This document shows positions 1-7,912 of a DNA stretch of 23,463 nucleotides, piece after piece; within the stretch, counting starts at the first letter, position 1, and the number at the start of each line of letters is the position of its first letter. Below the pieces are notes generated by a model. That model worked only from the letters and a program-made list of their open reading frames with translations, was not told the origin of the DNA and searched no databases. A program made the translations under genes and the position numbers. The DNA is taken from contig LWDP01000028.1 of assembly GCA_002087915.1 (NCBI GenBank), positions 1 to 23,463 of the forward strand, read 5' to 3'. The stretch comes from Enterospora canceri. Lineage: Eukaryota > Microsporidia > Enterocytozoonidae.

Positions 1-815
1 ACAAACGTGTCCAAATACTCCTTCTTCAATCCTTCTATTTGATCAAGTAGTTTCTCTACTGTTGGTGAATTGTACTTTTGAAGGAGTCGAAATGGTCGAA
101 GATGACCAGATCGACCAAACTCGTTGGAGTTGTACTCGACCAATGCGTCGTATACGACCAGAATGAGGTTGAAGAGCAGAATCGACCCAATGAAGACGAC
201 CGTGTTGAGGACGTAGAGGCGGAATGAGACGATATCCAGTTTGAGGCGGACTAGGAAGAGAATGGCATTCGTCAGGCGGCCAATGGCCATGTGAAATGAG
301 TGGAGGGTGACGTAGACGATGGCAATTTGGGTTGAAATGGCACCAAATCGAATTTGAGACAGTTTGTAGCGGACGTGGTTGAGGAGGCCAGGAACGACCT
401 TGGGGCTGGGCTGGTTCAGGGAGACTGAGACGGTGCGAATGAGGGCAAAGAGGGCGCAGGCCCAGCCGTTGCAGACCACGTTGTAGTTCACGTAGATTCG
501 TTTGACCAGAAAGTGCTCGTTTGGCTTCGTGAAGAAGACGCGGTTGATGTGGCCGAGGCGGACGAGGAGGAGCGTGAAGAGGAACGCGGACGCGAAAGTG
601 GCACCACAGTGGAGCAGGGGACTGCGAGCGAGGGTGGTGACGGTGCAGTAGAGCGACACAGTCAGAAAAATGGGCCACATTCTGTAGAGGCCGAGGGTGA
701 AGAAGACGCATCCAAAGAGAAGCAGGCTCGGAACAAGCGTGGCCAGGTAGAAGAAGGCAGCACCGTTTCGTCCACCAGCAACAGGTTTCGTCTCTCTTTT
801 TATTGGTTTATGCAT
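1..815 (-). CDS. Multi-pass membrane protein, unknown function (3' end outside window)
   Basis: The frame is open from the ATG at 815..813 to the left edge (271 complete codons, no stop), so the gene is partial. The start directly follows TTACCC, the start signal shared by most genes here. Hydrophobic stretches lie at about residues 19-43, 49-62, 72-86, 114-131, 158-176 and 203-223, suggesting about six membrane passes. A charged, coil-prone segment follows at about 240-271. I recognise no family; conserved domains may lie in the missing C-terminus. The region is GC-rich (39 of 60 bases at 421-480) with many C-ending codons, unlike the AT-rich genes at the right end. This richness leaves several long open frames on other strands and frames, which are shadows. 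The gap to the gamma-tubulin stop is only 19 bp. Confidence 0.75.
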   Translation of the reverse strand, partial: MHKPIKRETKPVAGGRNGAAFFYLATLVPSLLLFGCVFFTLGLYRMWPIFLTVSLYCTVTTLARSPLLHCGATFASAFLFTLLLVRLGHINRVFFTKPNEHFLVKRIYVNYNVVCNGWACALFALIRTVSVSLNQPSPKVVPGLLNHVRYKLSQIRFGAISTQIAIVYVTLHSFHMAIGRLTNAILFLVRLKLDIVSFRLYVLNTVVFIGSILLFNLILVVYDALVEYNSNEFGRSGHLRPFRLLQKYNSPTVEKLLDQIEGLKKEYLDTF

Positions 816-834
816 GGGTAAGAAAGTGGAAAAT

Positions 835-2040
835 TTACTTGAGGGTCTCTGCCTTCTCGTAGGCCTCGATTACGCCCTGCATGGACTCCCTGGCCACAGC
901 CATCTCCTCCAGGTCCATCTCAAATCGCCTATAATTCTCAAGAAAGGCACTTCTCTTTTTCAGGACGTCAAACTGCCCCGTGATCTTGTTTAGCACGCTT
1001 CTGATGGCCGTGCTGTTGTTGTAGGCCACGTTCACCTCTCTTCTGTTCGTGACTGCGGTTGTGTAGTACGGCAGGCCAAGGAAGTTGATTTTCTGCTGGG
1101 AGAGTCTCTGTGCCCGCAGGATCGAGCCTGGCTCAAGGGAGCTGTCCAGCACGTTGAAGATGCCCAGGAAGCCGTAGATGCTCGACACCTCGTAGCTGCA
1201 GAGCATGCTCTTCTGCTTCACCAGGTTGTTCACAACTTCGCCTACGTTAAATCGCCTATTGCTGTTTTTCACTATTGAAGGAGTCACAAACTTGAACTCG
1301 TTTCCTGGCACCAATGCATTCAGAACAGATCGGTTATCAGCGTAGACGTACTTGGGGAACCTGATTGAGGACGAATACGATGCAATGACGTCAGCTGCTA
1401 CCGAATTCATTGACTCGTACGAAGTGGTCTTTTTCAGGCTGCTTCCTGTCTGTTTTGCCAGGGCGGAATTATCGACCACGACAACTGCACTAAAGTGCTC
1501 CTTTGCCTTGTTCAGGGAGAGTATCGTGTTATACGGCTGTACCACCACGTCAGATGCGTCATTGTTGTTTGGTAGCACCACGAAGTCAACAAAACTCCTC
1601 TTTGGATACGAATCAGTCAGCTTCTCTCCCAGGAAGCTGCTGAATCCTGAACCAGTTCCACCAGCACACGAGTGAATCAGTTGAAATGTCTCGATGCTGT
1701 CGCATGCCTCTACGTTCCTCTGAATGATCTCAAGCAGCTCCTCCTCGTTTGCTGCTGCCAAATAGAAGCCATGTGCCCAGTTATTCGATGCTCCAGTTCC
1801 CTCCTTCGTCAAAAACGTGTTTGATGAATTGGAAATGGCCTGGCTTATTGCACGTGGCTCAGTGTCAACTAAGACGGTCCTTGGAACAAGCTTCCCACTC
1901 TCTGTGGTGTAGTAGAACTTGTCTCTTCTGTCTACGCCTCCTTCTCCAGCCTCCTCGTGTTCAGCTGTCACTTTTGACCAGAATTCATTTCCAATTTGGT
2001 TCCCACATTGGCCCAGTTAAATTGTAAGCGTCTCTTTCAT
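835..2040 (-). CDS. Gamma-tubulin, with an in-frame TAA at codon 8
   Basis: Gamma-tubulin nucleates microtubules at the spindle plaque. The product carries the tubulin nucleotide loop AGGTGSG, the segment SDVVVQPYN typical of gamma-tubulins, and the helix-rich C-terminus; its length is about 401 codons against roughly 450 in other eukaryotes. The ATG at 2040..2038 is preceded by GCCCCA. Reading from it gives MKETLTI, then TAA at 2019..2017, then LGQCGNQIGNEFW in the same frame. In the family that position is Gln (the I-Q-L/V-GQCGNQ motif), so one CAA codon appears as TAA. The rest is intact, with no frame change, and ends at a normal TAA. It could be a sequencing or assembly error, a recent nonsense mutation, or a read-through site (the stop is followed by C). 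The only long open stretch downstream lacks an ATG near its N-terminus. Confidence 0.92.
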
Positions 2041-2065
2041 TGGGGCAACAAAAACACCCAGGAAT

Positions 2066-3058
2066 TTACTTCATTTCTTCGTATTTGACCAGGTCAAAGG
2101 TGTCTCCCTGTTCAAAGAGGCTGTTTAGCACCAGATTTCCATCAAGAACTACGCCATTCTTGACCACGTGACGTGTGTCATTCTCCGTCAGCAGCTCCTT
2201 GACCAAGGCAGTTCCATCCAATTTTATTTCCTCCTTCTTTTCTGCCGTGTTTCTCACTAGCACCAGTTCAGTTGTTCCTGGCTCCAGCTCTACGTCAGTC
2301 TGAATGTAGTTGACTCCTTCAATAAAGCCACATTCTTCAGCAGTCAGGCTCCTTGGCAACTCGATGTCTTCGTAGAACAATTTGCCTGATTTATTTCCAA
2401 GGACATTTTTGTACAGCTGTTCAACCCTGTCTGAATCATCCATGTAAAAGACCATTTCAATGCCACTGTTCTTCAGAATAATCATATACTTGGCATTCTG
2501 GGTTCCAAACTCCTTGTTTTTCTTGGTTGCAATGCTCTTTTCGTATCTGACTACTCCCAGCTTCCTTCCTGCTATGAAATTATTCACAAACTCACCATTC
2601 CACATTTTGTTGATTTTGACCTGTTTTGATGACTTTGTGACCACCTTCATCTTCGCTGTCTCATTCTTCACAGGTTGTTTTGCTTTTGTTGCTCTTTTGA
2701 CTGGTTTTAGGTCCTTATTGCTTTCTTCTGGTTCTATTTTGGTGCTTGTCAACGGCTTCACTGGTGTTATCTCCCCATTCTGTGACTCGTTCTTGCTAAT
2801 TGCCTCATTCAGTTTCACGTCATTGAAGTCCTTCTTCTTTACCATCACATCGCGTACTAAATTAGCTGCTTTAATGCGCTTATCAAGACCAATGTTGTGA
2901 ATTTTCAACATTTTCTCACCATTTTCATTCTTCTTCATCTTTTTCGGATTTTCCTCTGTGCTCTCCACCACCACAACATCTGTCTCATTTTGTGCTGCTT
3001 TCTCACCCACTTTCTCATCATCGGACGTGCTTAGGACGATCAGAGAAGCCGCTGCCAT
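2066..3058 (-). CDS. Rad60/Esc2/NIP45 (RENi)-like protein with two ubiquitin-like domains
   Basis: The 330-aa product has the order seen in RENi genome-stability proteins. Two hydrophobic-acidic motifs resembling SUMO-interacting motifs sit at residues 6-15 (LIVLSTSDDE) and 27-36 (DVVVVESTEE). A long Lys-rich linker follows (about 40-185). Two tandem beta-grasp-like segments complete it, at about 190-258 and 263-327, the first with the SUMO-like-domain pattern LFYEDIELPRSLTAEECGF. In yeasts these proteins work with Smc5/6 and the SUMO pathway. The assignment is by architecture and pattern, not strong identity. I start at 3058 because the in-frame extension to an ATG at 3157 is AT-rich, hydrophobic and lies in promoter-like sequence. 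No CCC signal is present. The gap to the gamma-tubulin start is 25 bp. Confidence 0.6.
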   Translation of the reverse strand: MAAASLIVLSTSDDEKVGEKAAQNETDVVVVESTEENPKKMKKNENGEKMLKIHNIGLDKRIKAANLVRDVMVKKKDFNDVKLNEAISKNESQNGEITPVKPLTSTKIEPEESNKDLKPVKRATKAKQPVKNETAKMKVVTKSSKQVKINKMWNGEFVNNFIAGRKLGVVRYEKSIATKKNKEFGTQNAKYMIILKNSGIEMVFYMDDSDRVEQLYKNVLGNKSGKLFYEDIELPRSLTAEECGFIEGVNYIQTDVELEPGTTELVLVRNTAEKKEEIKLDGTALVKELLTENDTRHVVKNGVVLDGNLVLNSLFEQGDTFDLVKYEEMK

Positions 3059-3433
3059 TTGAATTGGTGTTAGCATAAGGATACAAAAATATGAATATTT
3101 AAACACATCATATAAGACCATCATATGATACAACATATAGATTATTGTATGCACCATAGTGTACCTAATACTGATATACTATCCACTCTTCCTCTCATAT
3201 CCCCACCAACTCTTTTTAATCTTTTGTTTGTAAGTCGCATTTTAGAGCATTTTGCATTTTCATTGTTCTTAATATGACACATCTCATGTGTTTGTGTTGT
3301 ATTTGTGTATACACACTTTCACAACAATATTATACGGTATCAACCTGTCTCTTCCACCTTCTTCCTTAATCAAATTCCCCTCCAATCTTTTCCCTCCACA
3401 TTTTCTATAAATATTCACGAAAAAACAACCCCC
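3059..3433. promoter_or_regulatory. Divergent intergenic region between the RENi-like gene and histone H2B
   Basis: At 375 bp this is one of the two longest gaps. It is pyrimidine-rich on the plus strand towards H2B. It contains a small hairpin (ACACAT-CTC-ATGTGT, 3277-3291), a 12-nt perfect palindrome (TGTGTATACACA, 3304-3315) and a TATA box 5' of H2B. No ORF with family similarity and no RNA gene was recognised. The unusual length for this genome fits a strongly or cell-cycle regulated histone promoter, which is an inference. Confidence 0.6.
3406..3413 (+). promoter_or_regulatory. TATA box of histone H2B
   Basis: TATAAATA lies 20 bp before the ATG at 3434, with ACAACCCCC immediately before the start codon. 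This is the clearest TATA element in the window. Its closeness to the ATG implies a very short or absent 5' UTR. Confidence 0.6.
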
Positions 3434-3832
3434 ATGGCAACACAAGTCCCAAAGAGCGCAGGTAAAGCACCAGTGAAGAGCATTGCTTCAGCACGTACGA
3501 GCAAGAGAACCAGAAGGAAGGCCACTGACCCATCGACTGGCCTGATGTTCAAGTCGGCTGTCAAGAAGTGTTTGAAGGAGTCTGTTCAAGATGGATCGAT
3601 AACAGTCACCAGAAACACCCTTGCTGTTCTCTGTGGAATTGCGAATTCACTGGCTGAGGACGCAGCAAGCACAGCTGCTCTGATTGCACAGAAGGTGAAC
3701 AAGAAGACCATTGGAGGTGATGAAGTCATCGATGCATTCAACCTGATTCTGACTGGTGAGTTGAAGAAGCTCTGTGTACGTGAAATCAGGAATATGATGA
3801 GCAAGTCTAATACTCAGAAACCACCTAAATAA
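3434..3832 (+). CDS. Histone H2B (divergent)
   Basis: A 132-aa core histone. The Lys/Arg-rich N-tail (residues 1-30) is followed by the H2B histone fold at about 38-115. The family's C-terminal signature ([21 protein letters not shown] in animals) appears as LILTGELKKLCVREIRNMMSK. Aligned this way, Lys124 corresponds to the lysine that is ubiquitinated in yeast and human H2B. The first helix is strongly diverged: it lacks the usual tyrosines and reads MFKSAVKKCLKE. The ATG follows CCCCC and a TATA box. AATAAA overlaps the TAA stop. H2A was a weaker alternative; the GEL...V.E spacing favours H2B. Confidence 0.85.
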   Translation: MATQVPKSAGKAPVKSIASARTSKRTRRKATDPSTGLMFKSAVKKCLKESVQDGSITVTRNTLAVLCGIANSLAEDAASTAALIAQKVNKKTIGGDEVIDAFNLILTGELKKLCVREIRNMMSKSNTQKPPK

Positions 3833-3920
3833 AATAATAAATGAGATGATTTACACCTTGGTACTTTCCCTCCTAGTTTTATTTATGAAGAATTGTTCAA
3901 TTTGAGAAAAGAGACCCAAA

Positions 3921-4697
3921 ATGAGAAACAAGGGGCTTGTGGATGCAACAAACAGAACTAGGAATATGGAGAGGGAATACATACGAGGACTGACTGAGAT
4001 GGTGGTAGAGAGAACCAAGAGACACGATACAGCGATGGCTGACTTATTGGAGGAAAATAGGCGACTTGAGAGACTAATAGCACAAAAAGAGGATGCGTTG
4101 CTATTGGAAAAAGAGAAGGCAGAAAAAGTGGCTGAGAAGAGGATTGAACCTGCAGAGAATGAGACTGAGAAGATGATGAAATTGCACCTGAAAATAAAAG
4201 AGTTGGAGGATGAAAACAGGCGATTGACGAAGACCAAAATGGCAGATGAGTTGAAATTGTACAGGGCGATGGTGAAAGAGAAGGATGAGAGAATACGAAA
4301 GCAGGAGATGGAGATACAGAGGCAGAAGAATGAGATGGAGGAGTATAGGAATAAAAGTGTTGAAATGAGGGATGTGGAGAAGGAGTTGAAGGGAGATGTG
4401 ATGTACGAGAAGTCATTTCTGATGCATCAAACAAGACTATCACCAGAAAGAAGCATCAGAAACAATAAGGGAAATATGATCAATATTGATGGACTATTCA
4501 ATGTGAAAATGGCAAAGCAGAAGAGACTGGGAAAGGCAAAGACATCGATAAAAACAGTCAAAGAAAACAACAAGAATGTTGAGAGCAAAAAAGTAGAGAG
4601 TATCCTGAAGAAAGAGAACAAAAGCTACTTCAAGGACCTTTCTTTTGGAAACAGTAGCCCGATATTCGATAGAAAATACATGAAGGGATTTAAATAG
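3921..4697 (+). CDS. Coiled-coil protein, unknown function
   Basis: A 258-aa, highly charged product. Heptad-like Leu/Ile/Met spacing runs from about residue 15 to 165 (for example LEENRRLERLIAQKE and IKELEDENRRL), predicting a long coiled coil. The C-terminal third is basic and Ser/Asn-rich and ends in an aromatic motif (SYFKDLSFGNSSPIFD) that looks like a short binding segment. I recognise no family; a spindle, kinetochore or spindle-plaque role is only a guess from composition. The ATG follows GACCCAAA, a weaker form of the local start signal. Stop is TAG. The next gene starts 33 bp later. Confidence 0.7.
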   Translation: MRNKGLVDATNRTRNMEREYIRGLTEMVVERTKRHDTAMADLLEENRRLERLIAQKEDALLLEKEKAEKVAEKRIEPAENETEKMMKLHLKIKELEDENRRLTKTKMADELKLYRAMVKEKDERIRKQEMEIQRQKNEMEEYRNKSVEMRDVEKELKGDVMYEKSFLMHQTRLSPERSIRNNKGNMINIDGLFNVKMAKQKRLGKAKTSIKTVKENNKNVESKKVESILKKENKSYFKDLSFGNSSPIFDRKYMKGFK

Positions 4698-4730
4698 AAA
4701 TAAATTGACTAAACTAAACATATTTTACCC

Positions 4731-5966
4731 ATGAATAGAATAATTATAAAAGATTTACCAAAATTTAGTACAAAAGAAGAAATAGAGAAGGAATTCAGCA
4801 AACACGGCACAATTACAGACATATACATGCTTAGAAATAGCAGAAATAATCGAAATACGTTCAGAAGAGTCTGTTTCGTGGGATATGGGACCAGTGAGGA
4901 GGCAAAAGTAGCTGTAGAATACAGAAATAATTCGATGTTTTGCAACCATAAAATTAGAGTGGAATTATGCACCAAAGAAGAGACTAAAGAGAGCAAGAAA
5001 CCACTAAACCAACACAAACTAAGCAGTTCAGAAAGACAGGCCTACTACAACAGGGAATTCTACATAACAAATCTCCAAGAAATCAGTACAGCTGCAATAG
5101 AAAGTGAGCTAAATAAAATTGGCAAACTTGAGCAGATTGAAGAGTGTGAGAAAGGAATCAGAGTCAAGTTTGAAAAGAGAGAATGCGCATTGGACTTCTA
5201 CAAGAATTGTAAGGTGATTTGTGGTAGAAGAATCAATATCAAGATATTTGATGATACCAGAAGTGCTATTGATACAAGTCACTACAGTACGCTCTTCTTT
5301 GACTTCCAAATGGTTCTTAGCACCCTAACTAACAAAAGTAGAGAGAATCTGCTTCAGAGCAAAAGCAACGTTGGTATCTCAGTCTCCCTGGCTGAAACTG
5401 ATCTAGTTCAGAAAACCAAACACTTTCTTGCTGAAAATGGAATTGATCTGAACAGTGCACCTGTTCGTGACAAATCAGCCCTGATCGTACGCAGTGCTGA
5501 TCTCCTCGGTGTCTTGGATCAAATCAGCTGCAAATTCACCACATCAGTGGCACCAAGTGGAGCATTGGCCATTTTGCACTTTGAAAATGAGAAGGAGGCA
5601 GCAGCCACGCAGAAACAGCTGAATTTGAAGAGACACAAAAATGGAATTGTTTACGCCGAATACTCCTTGAAGGGAACTAGCACCAAATCAGTGTCAGAGA
5701 CGATTTCACCAGAGAAGCCATCTCAAACCAAACTGATTGTGAAGAATCTCCCATTTCAGGCCACAAAAAGCGAAGTATCGAAATTATTCGGTTGCTTCAC
5801 CAAAGTGGTCGATGTTCGCATTCCACAGAAGGAGGATGGAACAGCTCGTGGCTTCTGTTTCATCACAGTCGAATCGACTGGTGCCGTAGATCACCTCATT
5901 GACGTTCTTGGTGTCAGCACACACCTGTATGGCCGTAGACTGATTTTAGAGAGAGCCCTCAAATGA
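4731..5966 (+). CDS. Mrd1/RBM19-like multi-RRM ribosome-assembly factor (reduced)
   Basis: Mrd1 is a nucleolar RNA-binding protein needed for small-subunit pre-rRNA folding and cleavage. RRM1 (about 2-80) has the family start RIIIKDLP and LRNSRN...RRVCFVGY. A second RRM-like unit lies at about 110-175. A segment at about 210-225 (GISVSLAETDLVQKTKHFL) matches the linker preceding Mrd1 RRM4. A degenerate RRM4 with the SGALAILHFE strand follows (about 247-310). The last RRM is at 333-411 with RNP2 LIVKNLPF and RNP1 ARGFCFITV, ending LYGRRLILERA as in the family. At 411 aa it is about half the yeast length (887 aa), so one or more RRMs are lost or unrecognisable. The ATG directly follows TTTTACCC. 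Its TGA is only 9 bp from the stop of the convergent gene. Confidence 0.85.
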   Translation: MNRIIIKDLPKFSTKEEIEKEFSKHGTITDIYMLRNSRNNRNTFRRVCFVGYGTSEEAKVAVEYRNNSMFCNHKIRVELCTKEETKESKKPLNQHKLSSSERQAYYNREFYITNLQEISTAAIESELNKIGKLEQIEECEKGIRVKFEKRECALDFYKNCKVICGRRINIKIFDDTRSAIDTSHYSTLFFDFQMVLSTLTNKSRENLLQSKSNVGISVSLAETDLVQKTKHFLAENGIDLNSAPVRDKSALIVRSADLLGVLDQISCKFTTSVAPSGALAILHFENEKEAAATQKQLNLKRHKNGIVYAEYSLKGTSTKSVSETISPEKPSQTKLIVKNLPFQATKSEVSKLFGCFTKVVDVRIPQKEDGTARGFCFITVESTGAVDHLIDVLGVSTHLYGRRLILERALK

Positions 5967-5975
5967 TATTGATCA

Positions 5976-7691
5976 TTAATATTTACTCGCCCTGATATCA
6001 TAGTATCCTGCTGCCTGTCTCAGTTTTATTCTCCTGATATCACGCATGCAGTTGTAGGCCAGTGCTGGAATTATCACACAAACAGAGAGTATCATCCATC
6101 CAGCTGAATCAGATTGATGAGTAGGTGATAAAATAGTTGATTCAGGTTGAGTAGGTTGACTAGGTTGACTAAGTGGCTCAGGTAGTTCAGGTTGAGTAGG
6201 TGCTTCAGGTATTTCAGGTATTTCAGATGTTTCAGGTAGTTCAGGTAGTTCAGATGTTTCAGGTAGTTCAAGTGGTTCTAATGTCTCTTCTACTACTTCA
6301 CTTACTGTATTTTCTACTACTTCACTTACTACATCTTCTTCTACCTTTTCTTCTACTACCTCTACTACCCTCTCTTTCCTCTCTCTTTTCTCTTTGATGA
6401 ATTCAGTCAGATCTCTGTGTATTCTCTTACTCTTCTGATACAATACAATCCCCCCTTGTAATGCATCTTCTACCATTCCAGCTGTCTTCTGCCTTATTCC
6501 TGGTACCAGAAAGAATGCTACAAAATACACCCACCATACAATAGTAATCAGTTTCACTGCCTGCTTTTTGGCATAATACGCGTACTTGTTCTGATTCACT
6601 GGGTTGTATAGTCGCTGCTTCTTCTGTTTTACCACCCTACTGCATATCTGCACACATTCACTCGATTCCTCAACAATCACCCTTCTTCTTGGCTTATTCT
6701 TCTGCCTCGCATGGTATCTCTCCAACACCTGTTGTATCTTAGGGGTAGTTAGTGAGACCTGGGCAGATGGCAGTTTGACCACATCGGTGTTGCTGTTCTC
6801 ATTCAACTCACATTTCTCATTCAACTCAGCCTTAACATCCACTCCTCCAATTGCTATTTTAAATGGCTTCTCCTGTGCCACAATCTCAGTCATCTTCTCA
6901 CAGCTGCTCTCTTCCATCGAACTGATCTCATCTGGCTCAGTCTCAAGCTGCGTTGACTCTGCCGTCGTCAGCTCAGAGAGCGTCTCCATCTCATTCGTCG
7001 ACGTAGTTGAATCCGATCGTGTCATGTCTGAAACAGTGGCATCCAAATAGTCGCGAATTGAAAACACGGCCTTGTTTTGGATTCCACCTCCTTCGTGACG
7101 TGTTCCCGTAGCCTGATTCCCTTCCTGAATGCTGCTGTGGCAAACAATGAACTTGTCTATCTCTGCAATGTACTGGAGCTGCAACTCGAAGTCGTAGCAC
7201 TCAATTGACAGCCCGTAGTTCGTATTTAGACGTAGATTGCACTTGTTTAGGTCGACAGCCATTCTGTCAGTGGCTGAGGCACTGTACAGAAAATGAAGCT
7301 TCTCTCTTGTTGTCATCCTCCTGTACTCAGCCACTGACCCAATTGCAGCCACGTCACCAGGTCGAATGATGAACTCAACCAGAAGGGTGCTGCCCTTTCC
7401 AGCATGGGCCATTGTGGTCCGATAGAGCATCTGGTAGGCGTCAAGAGGCAGATTGTGCTTGAAGACGTATTTGGCCTCTATCTGGCTCTCACTCAGAAGG
7501 GCCTCTACTCTTCTGACTCCACCGTACACTTTCAGTAGAACAACATTTCGAATTGAAACAGGTCGACTGAATCTGATTGTCAGGAGACCATTGCTCCCTA
7601 GTGCTGTCTCAGTGATGATGTCCTCTGAACTCTGTCTGAATGAACTCCTCTCGTTCTGATTCAGGTGCACTGTGATTTCGTCTGACTCCAT
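5976..7691 (-). CDS. Two-pass membrane protein with Glu/Pro repeat, unknown function
   Basis: A 571-aa product. Residues 1 to about 180 look like a beta-rich folded domain (for example LTIRFSRPVSIRNVVLLKVYG). A Ser/Thr/Glu-rich linker follows (about 215-280), then a basic stretch with HARQKNKPRRR. TM1 is at about 381-399 (ITIVWWVYFVAFFLVPGI). A charged helix comes next, then a Val/Glu segment (about 437-474) and a Glu/Pro repeat (about 475-517, units like ELPETS and EIPEIPEAP). TM2 is at about 530-546, with a basic tail. The topology suggests the acidic repeat forms a loop on one side of a membrane. I recognise no family. The ATG at 7691 is preceded by TTTATCCACAA, not a full CCC signal. Further upstream the frame holds only non-ATG codons. 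Confidence 0.75.
   Translation of the reverse strand: MESDEITVHLNQNERSSFRQSSEDIITETALGSNGLLTIRFSRPVSIRNVVLLKVYGGVRRVEALLSESQIEAKYVFKHNLPLDAYQMLYRTTMAHAGKGSTLLVEFIIRPGDVAAIGSVAEYRRMTTREKLHFLYSASATDRMAVDLNKCNLRLNTNYGLSIECYDFELQLQYIAEIDKFIVCHSSIQEGNQATGTRHEGGGIQNKAVFSIRDYLDATVSDMTRSDSTTSTNEMETLSELTTAESTQLETEPDEISSMEESSCEKMTEIVAQEKPFKIAIGGVDVKAELNEKCELNENSNTDVVKLPSAQVSLTTPKIQQVLERYHARQKNKPRRRVIVEESSECVQICSRVVKQKKQRLYNPVNQNKYAYYAKKQAVKLITIVWWVYFVAFFLVPGIRQKTAGMVEDALQGGIVLYQKSKRIHRDLTEFIKEKRERKERVVEVVEEKVEEDVVSEVVENTVSEVVEETLEPLELPETSELPELPETSEIPEIPEAPTQPELPEPLSQPSQPTQPESTILSPTHQSDSAGWMILSVCVIIPALAYNCMRDIRRIKLRQAAGYYDIRASKY
6141..6383 (-). repeat. Coding tandem repeat (27-bp units; Glu/Pro and Val/Glu tracts)
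   Basis: The plus strand repeats short units built on GGTAGTTCAG and GATGTTTCAG. A 27-bp unit recurs (6221 onward and 6248 onward), encoding the 9-residue period around ELPETSELP. The adjoining 6270-6383 part encodes imperfect VVEEKVEEDVVSEVVE repeats. Such tracts expand and contract easily, so length variation between isolates is likely. Confidence 0.8.
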
Positions 7692-7912
7692 TTGTGGATA
7701 AACAAAGGCAACTGAAATCTGAGACAAAGTAAACAAATAATCTAATCATTACTAATAAGGTTATCAGTAACGATTAGACTATTTAGTTGTTCCACTTACT
7801 ATTGATACATTTGTTGGGTAGGAGTAAGTAACTATTCGTAATATCCTTATTCATTTCCAATGTGATTGATCACTGATTTCCTACTACTTTCATCACTTCT
7901 ACAATTCTACCC
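7692..7912. promoter_or_regulatory. Divergent promoter region between the Glu/Pro membrane protein and the HIT gene
   Basis: 221 bp containing the 50-nt inverted repeat and a GTGAT-TG-ATCAC near-palindrome at about 7862-7873. No ORF or RNA gene was recognised. The HIT side ends in the standard TCTACCC-ATG. Confidence 0.5.
7735..7784 (-). other. 50-nt near-perfect inverted repeat (possible RNA hairpin)
   Basis: Left arm 7735-7758 and right arm 7761-7784 are 24-nt inverted repeats with 21 matches and a 2-nt centre (GG on plus). All three mismatches are A opposite C on the plus strand, so in minus-strand RNA they become G-U pairs. The hairpin ends 43 nt upstream of the minus-strand ATG at 7691, within a 221-bp divergent region. 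A second weaker pair, ACTTACT (7794-7800) and AGTAAGT (7823-7829), lies beside it. Confidence 0.7.

Noticed and set aside
43..711. 222-aa open frame on the minus strand
   Set aside because: It is a different frame inside the longer membrane-protein gene. It is His/Pro/Arg-rich with no domain pattern, whereas the frame starting at 815 has a proper start signal and membrane helices.
2017..2019. Genome-wide reassignment of TAA to Gln
   Set aside because: Most genes in the window end at TAA in the expected place.
2017..2040. Short 5' intron explaining the gamma-tubulin TAA
   Set aside because: The sequence on both sides encodes contiguous conserved residues in one frame with a single substituted codon. 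No GTAAGT-like donor or matching acceptor is present.
3059..3157. N-terminal extension of the RENi-like protein to an ATG at 3157
   Set aside because: The added 33 residues are encoded by AT-rich intergenic-type sequence and would place a hydrophobic segment before the SUMO-interacting motif.
3958..4443. 161-aa Ser/Pro-rich open frame on the minus strand
   Set aside because: It is antisense to the coiled-coil gene; its composition is the complement of Lys/Glu-rich codons.
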